DNA from: Drosophila miranda
Lineage: Eukaryota > Arthropoda > Insecta > Diptera > Drosophilidae
Assembly: GCF_003369915.1 (NCBI RefSeq)
Contig: NW_022881603.1
Location: 23,185,515 to 23,249,514 of the forward strand
Direction of reading: 5' to 3'
DNA length: 64,000 nt
Below the pieces are notes generated by a model. It did not search any database. It had not been told where the DNA came from and saw only the letters and a list, made by a program, of their open reading frames with translations. Made by a program: the position numbers and the translations under genes. Of this stretch, positions 34,601 to 45,674 are shown in pieces. Position 1 is the stretch's first letter; each line of letters begins with the position of its first letter.

Positions 34601-37444
34601 GGAATTTCCGTATTTTCGGCGCGATGTCGGGAGGCCATGGGTCGGAGATTCGTTCCGAATCGTCCTCGGGTGGGTCGTCGATTCCTGGGTCGCAAGAGTG
34701 GTCGGGGTTCTCGGGGAGGATTGTTGTGTCGAATGCGCTTGGTGGTTCGACTTCGCGAGTGTATTCGCTTATGCTGGCGACGATGGCGGGTGCCTCGATC
34801 GTGAGTAGGGGGCTCGTGTGTGTCCTGGGGGGTGCTTGCGCCACGTTGTACGCTGCGTGACGTACGAACGTGCGGGTCCCGATGGCGGTCGTAGCGTTTG
34901 ACCGACGGCTAGTTTGGGCGGTGAGGTTCACCGACATGGCTCCAGGCGTGGTGCTGGGCCGCATGCCGGCGCCGTACGAGGTGTTGCCCGGGAGGCGTTC
35001 CATGATGTCGGGGACGATCGATGGTGCGTCGGCTCCAGGTGCGTCGGGGTTCCGATGGGTGCTTCGTGTGGCAGCGATCGCCTTTCCTGGTTCCTGCCTG
35101 AGAGGACGCGGGAGTAGCGGGTCGGTCGGTGTCGTAGGGGTCGTTTTCGCGTCGAGGGCGGTGTCGACGCGTTCGTGGGCCGGGGTGGCGGTCGGAGGTG
35201 GTACCTCGAGCGCCTGGCTGCTGCGTGGCGGCTGCCGTTGCTGGGCCGGGTGTCTTCTGGAGGGGCGTCCTGGGTTCTTTTCCCTTCGCTGGTGGAACCG
35301 CGTCGGTGCCCTCGGGAGACCGGCTCGCTTTCTTCGTGGCTTTGCTTAGTTTGGGTTTTCTCGTAGTGGGCCTGGGCTAGTGTGCTTCGTGTTCGTGGGT
35401 CCGGGGGCGTGTACTTGGCTGGCGGTGATAATCGGCGTGTTTGGGATGGGGCGTTGGGAACCTTTGAGATGGAGACGTGTGGCGCCACATTGTATTGTGG
35501 TTTCAATGGCGCACAGGAAATCCATCAGCTTGCTCTACCATATCGGGTAGTACCAAGAGTGGCATCTGTATCTCTTGTTCGTCTAGTTTGACGCGCGCTA
35601 GCAAGATCTGAGTTATCTCGCGGGCCGAGCCGTCTGCTAGGCGTATCGGGACGCATGCGGCTCGCAGGTCGTTGTCCCGGCCGAGTTTGCGGGCGAGGTC
35701 GGCGTTGATGAAGCTTCGGGACGCCCCGGTGTCGCCGTCCTCCGATGGTCACTCTCGCCATTATCCGGCCGTCGTGTACTTGTAGCGGGTTTCTTAGTTG
35801 GTTGTCTGAGAAAGCGTCGTGCCCGGCTGTTCCCGTGTCAGCTGGGGACGCGAGTCGTTTCCCGACGGGTCCCGGCGGCAACAGCCCACGGTGTGCGTTC
35901 CGCGCCTGCCGCATTCCCAACAGAAGAGGATCGATGGGTTGGTGCAGTCGCGAGAAACATGTCCAGCTTCTCCGCAGCGTCGACAGGCTGCGTGTGGGTT
36001 GGCGATGGGGGTGGTGATCATTCTATGTGCCGCTTCCTGTGCTGGAGCGCCGGCCTGGTGCGGCTTCCTTGCGGGTTCCGAGCTGTTCCAGTGAGGCTTT
36101 CGGAATTGGGCCCGATTCGTCCCGCTTTCGTTTTGTTGTGCCGTTGGCCGCGTGTACCTGGGAGGTTGTCGAGGGGGGATGAGGGTCGCTGGAACGTTTC
36201 GTTCCTGGATACTCTCGAACGCTGTGGCCAACATTGTTAACTGCGTCAGACTTCTCAGTTCGTGCCTTCGCACGCACAGCTGGTACGCCGGGAGGGTGTT
36301 GTCATAGATCCGGCTAAGTTCCTTGGCTTCGTCGTACCCGGCGTGGTGCATTAGCAACCGGAGCTCGATGACGAAGTCCTTGAACGGTTCGCCCACCGCT
36401 TGTTTGCGGTCCCTGATCTGGTCTTCCAATTGCTCGAAGTACCGGGGAGGCAGGAAAAACGCTAGGAATTCCTGGCGGAAATCGGCCCAAGAGGCGCTCT
36501 GGAGTCGGCTGGTGCGGAACCAACGGTTGGCTCGGTCGGTGAGGAGCTCTGCCATGGCTCGCGGCACGTAGTTCATGTCTACCCCGTTTGAGAGGGCCCG
36601 CTCTTCCAGTAGTTCGACGAACGACAGTGGGTCGTCCTGCCCGTCGAATTGGATTCCCCACTTTCGGATCCGTTCCGCCATCTGTGCGGCGTGACTGTAG
36701 TAATGACCGTCTGTGGGGCCATTTCCTCCTGCTGTTGGCAAGATTCTTCTCATGGGCGAAGGACTTGGCTCCGGGGGCGAGGGCTTCGGTAGATCTTCGA
36801 CGGTTATCGATGTCGGTGAGGTGCTGGCTTTGCCCTCCATGACTCCTGGAACTTGTATGCTGAGTATGGGGTCCGTCTTTCGCTTCTCTGTTAGTGCGGA
36901 GATGTCGGGCTGGGGCGATCTGGCGTACTGCCGCTCGAGCTCTGCCAACCTGACCCAGGCATCGTGTTCGAGGGCCCGGCGACTAGTTCGGCGAAATTTC
37001 TCCGCAAATCTTCCACGTTACCTTCGCGGCTGAATCCGAATTCCTCCGCGAAGGACTCCAGCTACTCTCGGCGGCGTTTGTGTATCCAGCCGGTACTCAC
37101 CCCTGGGTTGGCGACGAATTCTCCAGGGTTATACCCACTGGGCTGTTCCTCTGTATGGGATTCCATCGCTTCGATTGTTACCCGAGTTGGCTGTTTCGCT
37201 GGGCTTGCGCTTTTCCTTCACTAGGGCACTGTGTCGAGCTTCGCGGCCGACGCTTCGAATTTCTTCTCGGGGTGACGGCACTGTTCGCGTTTCTCTGTCG
37301 CTGTGTCACGCTTTCGTCTGCTCGTTGCGCAACTCTTGCCGTTGGTATTGTGCGAGGTCGGGGTTTTCTTTGAGTCGTTTTCTTTTGTTCTTCTCTAGTG
37401 GCCGTGGGGTTTTATTCCACGAACCCTCGCTGACGTTCCCTTGG

Positions 37445-37462
37445 GTCCCTGCTCGGGCGCCA
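37445..37462 (-). other. Family C primer-binding site, tRNA-Lys type
   Basis: The minus strand reads TGGCGCCCGAGCAGGGAC two bases inside the 5' LTR. This matches the tRNA-Lys(UUU)-type site used by HIV-1 and, as I recall, by Osvaldo, except for one base relative to the mammalian version. Confidence 0.75.
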
Positions 37463-37464
37463 CT

Positions 37465-38208
37465 TGTGATGGACCTATTTCAGGCTGAGGTAAGCTCAGT
37501 CCCGTCCAGGGGTCAATCCACAAGAAATTTGTAGAAATGTGATGGAACCTTAAAGGCGTCGTCAGGGGGGCGGCCTGTCGTAGAGAGGTGGATCAGGGCT
37601 AGAATGGGCGTCGCTCGTCGTGTGTGCGAAACGACTGTATGGACTCGGGGCGGGGCGGCGTCGGTACCTCGGCTAATTGGGGTGACACTTTATTGTATTT
37701 CTTAGCGGTTTAAATGAACTTATTTTAAATTGTGCGCCGATGTCTTCTGGTGAGTTCCGGGTACCGCGTCTGTACTCCGGGTCGAGTCTCTGCGTAAGTT
37801 TTGGTACCACGACCGTACTGTAAGCCGGATCTCTGCGTAAGTCTTGGTACCACGACCGTACTGTGAGCCGGATCTCTGCGTAAGTTGTTCTTTGGTTCTC
37901 GTCGCCGTCTTTTTATAGGCCCGTATTGCTGACTCCGCGGGTTCGAAAGTGCACTTCCGCGTCGGGGTGCACTTCGCCGTTTTTGGTGACCGTCGCAGAC
38001 TTTCGCGGTGTCATCTTTCCGCAGTCGATGGCTTGGCCTGGAGTGGCGGGAAAGCTCGTGTGACCTGATGTCTTTGGTCATCGTTCTAGAGTTGGCGCGT
38101 GTTGATCGTTGGTTGCTTGCGGAGGGGGCGCTGGCTGTGGGGTGCGGTACGATGCGCCCATTATAGGTCGGTGGACGGATTGTATCGAAACCTTTTGGGT
38201 TCGTTACA
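37465..38208 (-). repeat. Family C 5' LTR (element on minus strand)
   Basis: TGTGATGGACC to TTCGTTACA on the plus strand, 744 bases. It contains the tandem 44-base repeat (about 37803-37890). It is slightly shorter than the partner LTR because of two small indels. Confidence 0.85.
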
Positions 38209-40641
38209 GTATATATCACACCTCACCGAGATACTTATTAATTATTAAGTTTAGTCCCCATAGTTAGTGTATAGTTAGGTTGGCTTAATTTCTTGTTGTG
38301 GTGTTACATGTTAAATGTTCCTGGTCGTGTGGGGGCTAGCGCCACCTAGGGTTGACATTAAGAATATGCTTAAAAACGAACAAAAATCTCCCCACCATGT
38401 CCATAACCATTCAAGGTGAATGGCGAAGGATCGTGCAAAGGCAGATCCGGAGAAAAAAATTTTTGTTGGTCAGTAGATCCGCCCAAATCTTTCTTTCTCC
38501 TCGTGGCCGTACAAGCATTCAGTTGCGCGGTGAGAAAAAAAAATAATAAAAATAAATTTAAACCGCCGTAAATAACCGTGGTGTGAAACCAAAGTGCACT
38601 CGATCGGAAAAAAAGAACCCAAGAAAGAAGATTGGGCTCTAATCGAAAACGTGAGTACCGGCCTTCGACAGTGCTAGGAGCCTCGAAGTTAGATTTTCCG
38701 ACTTTTTTTGTAGTTTCCGCTTAGAGGTGAGCAGCCCCAACAAAAAAAAAAAAAAAAAAAAACCTGGAGAAAGAAGGAATTAGCACCCCATCCCCCTATT
38801 TTCGCAGTGCCAGTTCCAACCGGGTAAATATGTGTATGGAGTAACTGTTAGAAAAAGTAGCCTGATCAGTATTTTCAAAATCCACATTAGAATCGGCACT
38901 TAGTTTGGGAAGTATCCAAAAGCTGCAGCTGATCCACCAAGTCGCGGGCAGTGAACTTTGGCTGCGCGAGACGAGGACAGCCGTCTGAACGGGCTTAGTG
39001 CGGCGAATTGGCGTAACCGTTTCGCGTTCAAAACCGGGCCAAGAAACGGAAACCGGTGCTTGCAGTCAGCGTAGGACCGAAGCCGCTTAAATGTTCCTAC
39101 CGGGCGGAAAAAAATAGTGCACCACGTGTGTACATAACCTCCCGGCGACCCCTAGTGGTATCGCCTCTCCTGTTCTTCTCGTGATTCGGCCTAGCTGTTC
39201 AAACGTTTATTTAAAGTGCAGTTTAGGCCAGTGTTTGTCTTATGTGCACGTTAGTGTCATTATGTAGGCTGAATGTACCCGAAAAAACTGTAAGAGATGT
39301 GCTCACATACATATGTATGTATACACAGCCCACTGAAAGCCACTGAGGCCAGTAAGATCCCACCGTGACTCGCATTCCCTTGAACCTCGCAGTCCGTTGA
39401 TATGTCTGTTTTTGTGTAGTTGGATATACTTAGTGATAATTGTAGACAGAAAAAAAAAACAGAAAAAAAACCCAACAACACATGGAAAGTTTGAAAATGC
39501 ATTTGATAAAAGTTTAAAAGTTTGAGCTTAAAAGCGTCCGCTCGGCCGGGTCCCTTCCGCGAGCTTATGCCATGCAGCACGCGCTGTACGATTTTGTTTT
39601 TGGTTTGCAGGTAAAAGTTTAATGCACCCACACACAGCCACACGGCCAGCTACGAAAGATCTTTCGCCGCGGGAACACAAACAAAAACTGAGTGAGCTTT
39701 ATAATATACCAACAACACTACATTTCTTTGCCTCCCAAAATTCCGCGAGCGTGGCAAAAGCTTCGTTATTTTTTGCTAGAGCTGTTTGTCGGTCGTTGAC
39801 CTCACACTTTTAAAGTAGTCACAGCTGATTGGCCTTCTGCCTTTACAGTACGCTTGGTAAAACGAATAGTATGTCCAACTACTCCCTGAAGCCGATGTGC
39901 TGGGACATGTGTACCTATATTGCGCTATAGTATTATCTTTCTATTTAAGGAAAAATCATTAGTTTATATCGCACTATAAAATATCGTATATGCACTTATA
40001 ACTATTTACACTTATCGTATTTATTTATCTAAATATTCCCTAGTAATAATAGCTATATCTCTTGTGACGCTTTTTGTTCCTCCTTTTGTCCATTTAGCCT
40101 TGTCTTGGAGTTCTCGGTTAGTGTTTCTTTTTTCTTGTAACATGAGGGTATCTGAATATAGTTTCTAATAAAATGATTGTTAAGATGAATATGTGCTAGA
40201 CGTTACCGTATTTGGGGGGAACCATGCCGCTCGTGAGCGAAATAGGATGACCAATACCGGACACTCCAGGGAACCTGATATTATTATTGGCTCTTTCAGG
40301 ATCATGGTAGGGTGGACGTGGCACGACTCCGTGCCAGCAAAACAGAGATGTCCGCCGCGGTGGTAGATCCCTACTCCTTCTCTGCACTATCTTTGCCCCA
40401 CTATACTTTCCGTACTCCTAACGATCCTTTCCTTGTCTGTCCCCCTCCCATTCCCAAAAAGAGTACGCGAATTTTAATAAAATAATGCCAGCAGGAGCGA
40501 AGCAACCTAACTGGAGGGTTACCCCAAAGAACCCATCCCCATTTCCGACCAGAGACCAGTCGTGGAAGCGAGCGCGTACTCCTTCTCAGTTAGCCGACCA
40601 CCAGCTTCATCGTGCGAAGATTCTCTTCGTTACTCGTTACA

Positions 40642-42350
40642 GTGCCGAATCATCAAACACAAAAAAGAAACATTTTACTTTGTGGATTTTCTTTGCATCC
40701 TCAGATCCCTCAGCGCCGTACTTCTGTGAGCCAACTCGTCGAGTCCCTCACAGGCCACCGGAACACCGATGGACCCCAGATTGCAAAATACCACTCGAGA
40801 TCTATCTTCTCTGCTCGATATTTATACTTTCTTCGACGTCTGTGTGATTCGCATCCGTACTCTCCCTCTTTGATGGTAGAGCCAGGACTGCGAGTCCACT
40901 TCCCTGTCTCAGATTGGGCGCCATTATTGTTATGAACCTTTGTTTTCTTCGGGTCAAGGCCGGCTAGCCAGTCATCCCAGGGCTGGGTACTTCCCAAGCC
41001 CTCAGGTCGCACAATATACATCAATACATTGATATACATCAATATAATTGGACATCTCGAACAAATTGAAACAACAAAAGTAACCGACAAAAAAAAAACT
41101 GCAAACGGACACTACTCGACAAACAACATTACAGTAAGTTCCTTCAACACAGACGTGGACCAGGTCGAGGTGTCGATGTTTTTACCCCTGACGTACCCTC
41201 CCTACCTGAGATCTGAATAACAAAGTTTTGGATCTCCCTGCCATGTGCAGCAGCCTTACCCTCTTGTTGCTGTGGCTCCTCTTCCCCCCATATGAAACGC
41301 TTAGCAATTCATTTTCTTCGTTATAGATTTCACTTCAATTTCCTACTTTTACAAGGTATCATCGCTACACTAAGCCTGCCTGTTCATTCCCCCTTCATCT
41401 TATCATTACGGGCGGTTAATAAATAAATAGATAAATAGGAATAATTAATATAATAAATATAAATAAGTTACATATATAAATAGATATGGACGGACTTAAA
41501 TTAGGGGATTAACATATACATATAAATGGAGACGTCTAACAAAAATAAATAATGGGAGTAAATATGTTGATTGATGATTTTTTTCTCTCCCTAAATGGGC
41601 GAGGGACCCGCACTACGTGGCCAGGATAGTTTCTTCGAGACCAGCAAAACCAAGCCAGGATGGCGGAGCTGTGACCTATTCCCTATGGATTTGCCAACAA
41701 AAAGAATAAATTTGGGGTTTCTTTACTCCCCCTTTGGAGCGGACTCACTCTTGTGCTTTTTGGGTCTACTTTCCGTCCCGCTGGTCAGCTCTAAAGTTCC
41801 TGGTGTTTCACTGATCTTGATCCCCTGGAATCACAGATTTATTTATCTTTTATCGGGTGATGGCCACTACTCCATCCTCGTCCCACTCACTTTTTCTTTC
41901 AAAACTAAAAAATCACGTCACTTTCTCCGTAACTTTTACTCTGACCCCCTCTTGGCTTAGCTGCTCTGTTTAATGCTCCCGGGCCGCTGATCCCCATCGC
42001 TCTCTCTTCTATCGCCCTTGAACTAGATTCAAGGGCATGGCCTGATTCGGGCTGCTGGCGGCTCTCTTTCTTTGGGGTGTGGGTGAGTTGGCTTCGGGTC
42101 TCCGTTATGGGATGAGACCGGAAATCTTCTCTCATAACGGCTCCGGAGAGCGCGCGGAACTCTCACTCTCCAGGACCAGGTGGCGCCACTCTTGCTAACC
42201 TTTTCCCCTTAAATTTTGGCCTTGCCACTATGTTCGAACTTCTTTCCTCCTCACCGCTTCTATGGGATATCACCTATCGATATCTTCGCATGCAACATAT
42301 GTTTATATCCACCTGAAGAAAAGGTCTAATATATGATCGTCTTGCATTGT
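40642..42350 (-). other. Unassigned repeat-like region; possible minus-strand LTR with leader
   Basis: I find no convincing gene here. On the minus strand TGGCGCCCAATCTGAGAC (about 40905-40922) resembles a primer-binding site. It is followed by a possible LTR whose ends carry the inverted 7-mers GTTATGA (40929) and TCATAAC (42132), about 1.2 kb apart. If real, 40642-40927 would be the leader stub of a fourth LTR family. The middle contains an A/T-rich stretch of TAAATAAATA type (41418-41500). The rest (42140-42350) is plain intergenic sequence. Confidence 0.3.
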
Positions 42351-42450
42351 CGGTGGTGCTTTTAGAAAATTTCAAACGAGTATTTGGTTTGAAAGTATGG
42401 TCCACATATATTATCGGTTTCTGGTAATGATACATTAAAAATACTCGTCA

Positions 42451-42883
42451 TTATATCGAATAGGTTCCTATGTGGTATCCACAGTTTGGGCAGAAATGCC
42501 GGACGTTCTTGCAGTAGTTGAAGCAGTAGGGCAAGAAGACGCAAGGCCAGAGGCTAGAATCAAGTTTATCTGTTAATCCGACACTACAATGTCCGTACAT
42601 TCCAATCCACTCACCAGCAAATGTACAGGATCAAGGCGCATAGATGGGTGGTCTTTGTGGAGGAGGTAATCAGGCTGGTCTGCACCTCACCTTGCCAGGA
42701 GGGACATCGAACTTGCATCGGCTGCCAGCCAACTTTCAGCGAGCTATCTCCTGTCCCAATCTGATTGAGATTATGAATAGGTTGCTGGCTCGCGACCACG
42801 GTGCCGGGTGTGAGGGTGATTGGTTGGCTGACCGGCTCAAAGGATTCGGCGGTTATTACCACCTGCGGGGTATTCATGTTCAT
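42451..42883 (-). CDS. LITAF-domain protein (123 aa), first CxxC motif altered
   Basis: Exons are 42615-42883 and 42451-42553 on the minus strand, with a 61-nt intron (GTGAGT...TAG, phase 2). The N-terminus is Pro/Thr/Gln-rich. The LITAF domain follows with a hydrophobic Cys-rich core (LILYICCLWPCVFLPYC) and a final zinc pair in HFCPNCGYHIGTY. LITAF proteins bind zinc through two CxxC pairs and sit on the cytosolic face of late endosomal/lysosomal membranes. Here the first pair reads CPSW instead of CPxC, so one ligand is missing. The start is the ATG of MNMNTPQ, preceded by ACC; an upstream in-frame ATG at 42919 is possible. The frame is otherwise open, so this may be a diverging gene or an early pseudogene. 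Confidence 0.8.
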
Positions 42884-43355
42884 GGTATGACATGCACTGA
42901 AGCCGTTCCGGGAACCCATTTAGGGTGGGTGTACTATCAAAACTTTGTTATCTCTTCTGACTAACCGGCGATAGAACTTCAGTTGAGAAATCGGAAATGA
43001 CGGTTAAAATGGTTGCTAGTATTGGTGTGGGTAAAAGTAAACGAGCCATATCGATTGGGTTAATCGAGCGGCATACATATGTATGTATGTACAAAAAATT
43101 AATCCAGAAAATGCTTTTGGATATAAAGTAATGGTCAACAAAGATTATAAGCAAGTGAGACACATCATACGTATAAAAACTTATGCAAGAAGCTTTAGAC
43201 TAAGTAAGCAAATCCTTGAGTTTATCGCATTTCCTTTTCCTGTTGGAATCTTGTGTTTAATTTGTCTTCTTGTTATGCTAATACAAATATATTTACAGTT
43301 GATTATAGTACATAGTATGACGCTAATGGATATGGCACGTACATAGAAATGAACA
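42884..43355. other. Intergenic spacer between two LITAF genes
   Basis: This spacer holds the upstream region of the 42451-42883 gene and the 3' flank of the next minus-strand gene. A plus-strand open frame at 43083-43346 has no recognisable similarity and is AT-rich. I see no supported gene. Confidence 0.5.
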
Positions 43356-44194
43356 TTAGTTCTCGAAGGTGCCGATGTATGCGCTGCAGTTGGGGCAGTA
43401 ATGGTTGGCGTTCTGACAGGAATCCATGCAGTAGGGCAGGCACACGCAGGGCCAGCAGCTATGGGTAGAAAGAGATACACAGAGAGTGAGTAAAGTAAAC
43501 AGCTGAAAGGGTAGAGTTTTGGGCAGAGTGTTTCATAATAATGGTATATCTTCTAGTTAGTACGATTGAAGTACATATGTCGGTGTATTTTGAGCCCCTA
43601 ATTTGGCTCAGTCGTCCAGACAATCGATGGAACAAACGTGTCTGGCTATTTCTACTGCTGTTCGTCAATTTGTTATCTGACTCAACTCCATTTCCACTGG
43701 CGATAACAACCCTTTCGAGTGTTGGTACACTCATAACAGTTGACTCTCTTTCGTACACACACATTCACTGCCACTCGCAAGTGGCGATAAGAGTTTGCTA
43801 TATACAATACTATTTACCTGCTGTTCGAGAACAGCATATACATATGTATACGATATGTGTAATCTGTTCCAGTGAGGAAGACCAATTTCAGGGCCATTAC
43901 TTACATGAACAGGCACAGGATCATCGCCCAGCAGTGGGTTCGTCCCGAGGGGGTGCTCTTCACGGTGGTCAGCACCTCGGCGTGGCAGGAGGGGCAGCGA
44001 ATGCGGGTGGGGCCGCTGCCGATCGGCACCAGATTGGAGGTCGTCGTCGTCGTCTGAATGATCACCGTGGATTGCTGGGGCGGCTGTGGCATGGGTGGGT
44101 ACAATGGCGGCTGTGTGGGACCACCTGGTTGATATGTCTGTGCCGGGGTGAATCCGCTCTGCTCGCTGTATGGTGGAGGCTGCTTGCTGTCCAT
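43356..44194 (-). CDS. LITAF-domain protein with PPxY-containing N-terminus (130 aa)
   Basis: Exons are 43905-44194 and 43356-43458, with a 446-nt phase-2 intron (GTAAGT...TAG). The start MDSKQPPPYSEQ is typical of LITAF/SIMPLE proteins: the PPPY motif is the kind bound by WW domains of NEDD4-family ubiquitin ligases. Residues about 10-60 are Pro/Gln-rich. The domain has IRCPSCHAEV, a hydrophobic Cys-rich stretch (ILCLFICWPCVCLPYC) and HYCPNCSAYIGTF. All four zinc cysteines are present. This is the most canonical member of the cluster. The expected role is endosomal membrane association and trafficking, from family knowledge. Confidence 0.92.
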
Positions 44195-44991
44195 TTCTGT
44201 GTGTTCGATTGTGCTGTGGTTTTGTTCTAAAAACTGGAGTACCGTCCGGCTTGCTGGTTGGCGTTGCACTGAGGAGCCGTCTGAGAGTGGAGGCCTACAA
44301 AACCTTCCCCTGAGAGCCACTGTCATAATCTTATCGCAGCTCCAAGCACTAGGGGATTTTCAGACACATTCATAAAAGGTATCTATTGTATCTGTATTGT
44401 TTTTTATTGTGCAGTTGATTTAGAGAGAACAAGTGAGATTGTGAGGCGGGGAAGATGATGATTTACCTCGTAGCACTGCCCTAATATGCCGCTGATGAAT
44501 AAGCGTTGAAGTACTGAAAGATTGGCGGGGAATGGCTGCTTGTCTCGCAATAAATAGTTTCATCTAAAATAAAAATGGGTGCGGTGCGGGTAAGGGTAGT
44601 GCAACGTATAATCTCGTTAGAATGAGTACAGTGAGATGAGGTGAATCGGAGATGATAGAGCAAATCATGAGAGTCTTTCTATGAAATACCAGTTATAAAA
44701 ATGATTGCGAGTCGGGGCCCTTTTAGGAAATACTTCTCTACAGGTTTTGCATCGAAAGATCATTACTCTAGCATCTCGCAGCCATGAAAATAGTGTTAGA
44801 CAAACAAAGTCTAGAGCCGGCGGGGGCTTGACAAAACAGACGAACAACTGGTTTTGGCTAAAACATCACCCCTCCTCCCCTGCTCAGCTCAGCAAACATT
44901 GATCCAATGCTTTTTATGTCTTGAATGTTTCAATTGTAAGGAAATAACCCAATTTATAGACAAATAGAAAATATTGTGTCGTCAGTTCAAC
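44195..44991. other. Divergent intergenic region between two LITAF genes
   Basis: About 0.8 kb separates the start of the minus-strand gene at 44194 from the plus-strand gene starting at 44992, so it should hold both promoters. I see no coding sequence and no clear TATA box. Confidence 0.55.
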
Positions 44992-45554
44992 ATGAGCCGG
45001 CAACTAAAGTTTAATGTGCAAGTCGAGGATCCGTCGTCGTTGACCCCGTCGCAGTGGGAGGAGGAGTTCCACTCAGAACTGGTCGAGATCAACCTTAATC
45101 CCAGCTGCGGCCAGGCCAAGCAGCAGTCGGCCCAAGCCCTGGACAAACTGCTCCTGGCGGCCACCACGCCCCCACATCGCGGCTATCCCTATGGTTATGC
45201 GGACATTGATCCCGAAACGGTTTCCTACTTCGGTCAGCTGGCCGGGAAGGTCTCACCACCGGCGCCCGCCGCCACCAACATCAGTTGCCTGCGGCAGATC
45301 TACTGTCCGGAGTGCCACGAGCGGTTGCACGAGCAGGGGGTGCGTCTGGAGCGACTGCTGACCATGTGGTGAGTGGCCAGGATGGGGTATAGGTATAGCC
45401 ATCCACTGATCCTCCTTTAATGCTGGTCTCCGATTTTTGCAGCTGCTTTGCCCTGCTGCCCATCTATCCCTGTTGCATGCGACGCTCCAACAACGACTGC
45501 AAGGTCATCTGTGGCAAGTGCGGCTATCTCTTGGGTGCCTGGAAGCGGCAATGA
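44992..45554 (+). CDS. LITAF-domain protein (162 aa)
   Basis: Exons are 44992-45368 and 45443-45554, with a 74-nt phase-2 intron (GTGAGT...GCAG). The N-terminal 100 residues are unlike those of its neighbours, with acidic and Gln/Ala-rich segments and the tract HRGYPYGYADIDPETVSYF. The domain has IYCPECHERL, then a hydrophobic Cys-containing segment after the intron (CCFALLPIYPCCM) and CKVICGKCGYLLGAW. Both CxxC pairs are intact. The start is MSRQLKF, preceded by TCAAC; an ATG-like codon 18 bases upstream is weaker. The 3' end lies about 120 bases before a DINE-like repeat. Confidence 0.9.
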
Positions 45555-45674
45555 TGATGGCTGGTCGATGGGAAGTGAAGATGGGGAAGCACTCCATGTT
45601 TTTCGTTTGTTTTATTTAGTTTTTAAGTAATTTTGTTGACCTTGGAACGAGAGATGATACATTCCAAAAAAAAA

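Larger units (their letters stand above)
30911..38208 (-). mobile_element. Family C Ty3/gypsy LTR retrotransposon, nearly full length
   Basis: On the minus strand the order is: 5' LTR (37465-38208), primer-binding site, gag (about 36.95-35.79 kb), protease region, RT (about 35.0-34.0 kb), RNase H (about 33.9-33.3 kb), integrase (about 33.2-31.9 kb), polypurine tract, 3' LTR (30911-31699). Gag has a capsid-like region and the knuckles CRRCGEAGHVSRDC and CWECGRRGTHTVGCC. RT shows MCVDCRQLSE, TTLDLKNGYWQIA and FAYLDDIIIVGKS. Integrase has the HHCC-type CVSCQKFKATQR and VCDNGTQ. The coding sequence is clearly more GC-rich than A or B. The copy has both LTRs and all parts but about five breaks. 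A Lys-type primer site suggests the Osvaldo/Ulysses lineage. Confidence 0.87.
30765..40641 (+). repeat. Family A 3' LTR of copy A3, split by full-length C element
   Basis: The LTR runs 30765-30910, is interrupted by the C element, and resumes at 38209-40641, ending CTCGTTACA. Without the insertion it is about 2.57 kb. The C insertion is flanked by GTAT on both sides (30907-30910 and 38209-38212). This is the right end of the A tandem array. The sequence after 40641 does not match any other A copy. Confidence 0.87.

Noticed and set aside
31590-37534. Many plus-strand open frames of 60-170 codons
   Set aside because: They are antisense to the minus-strand gag and pol of family C, and GC-rich DNA gives long chance frames.
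43083-43346. Plus-strand open frame of 87 codons with a hydrophobic segment
   Set aside because: AT-rich intergenic DNA, no family similarity, no start or splice support.
43541-44230. Plus-strand open frame of 229 codons
   Set aside because: It is antisense to the first exon of the LITAF gene at 43356-44194 and runs across its intron; the minus-strand reading has the zinc motifs.
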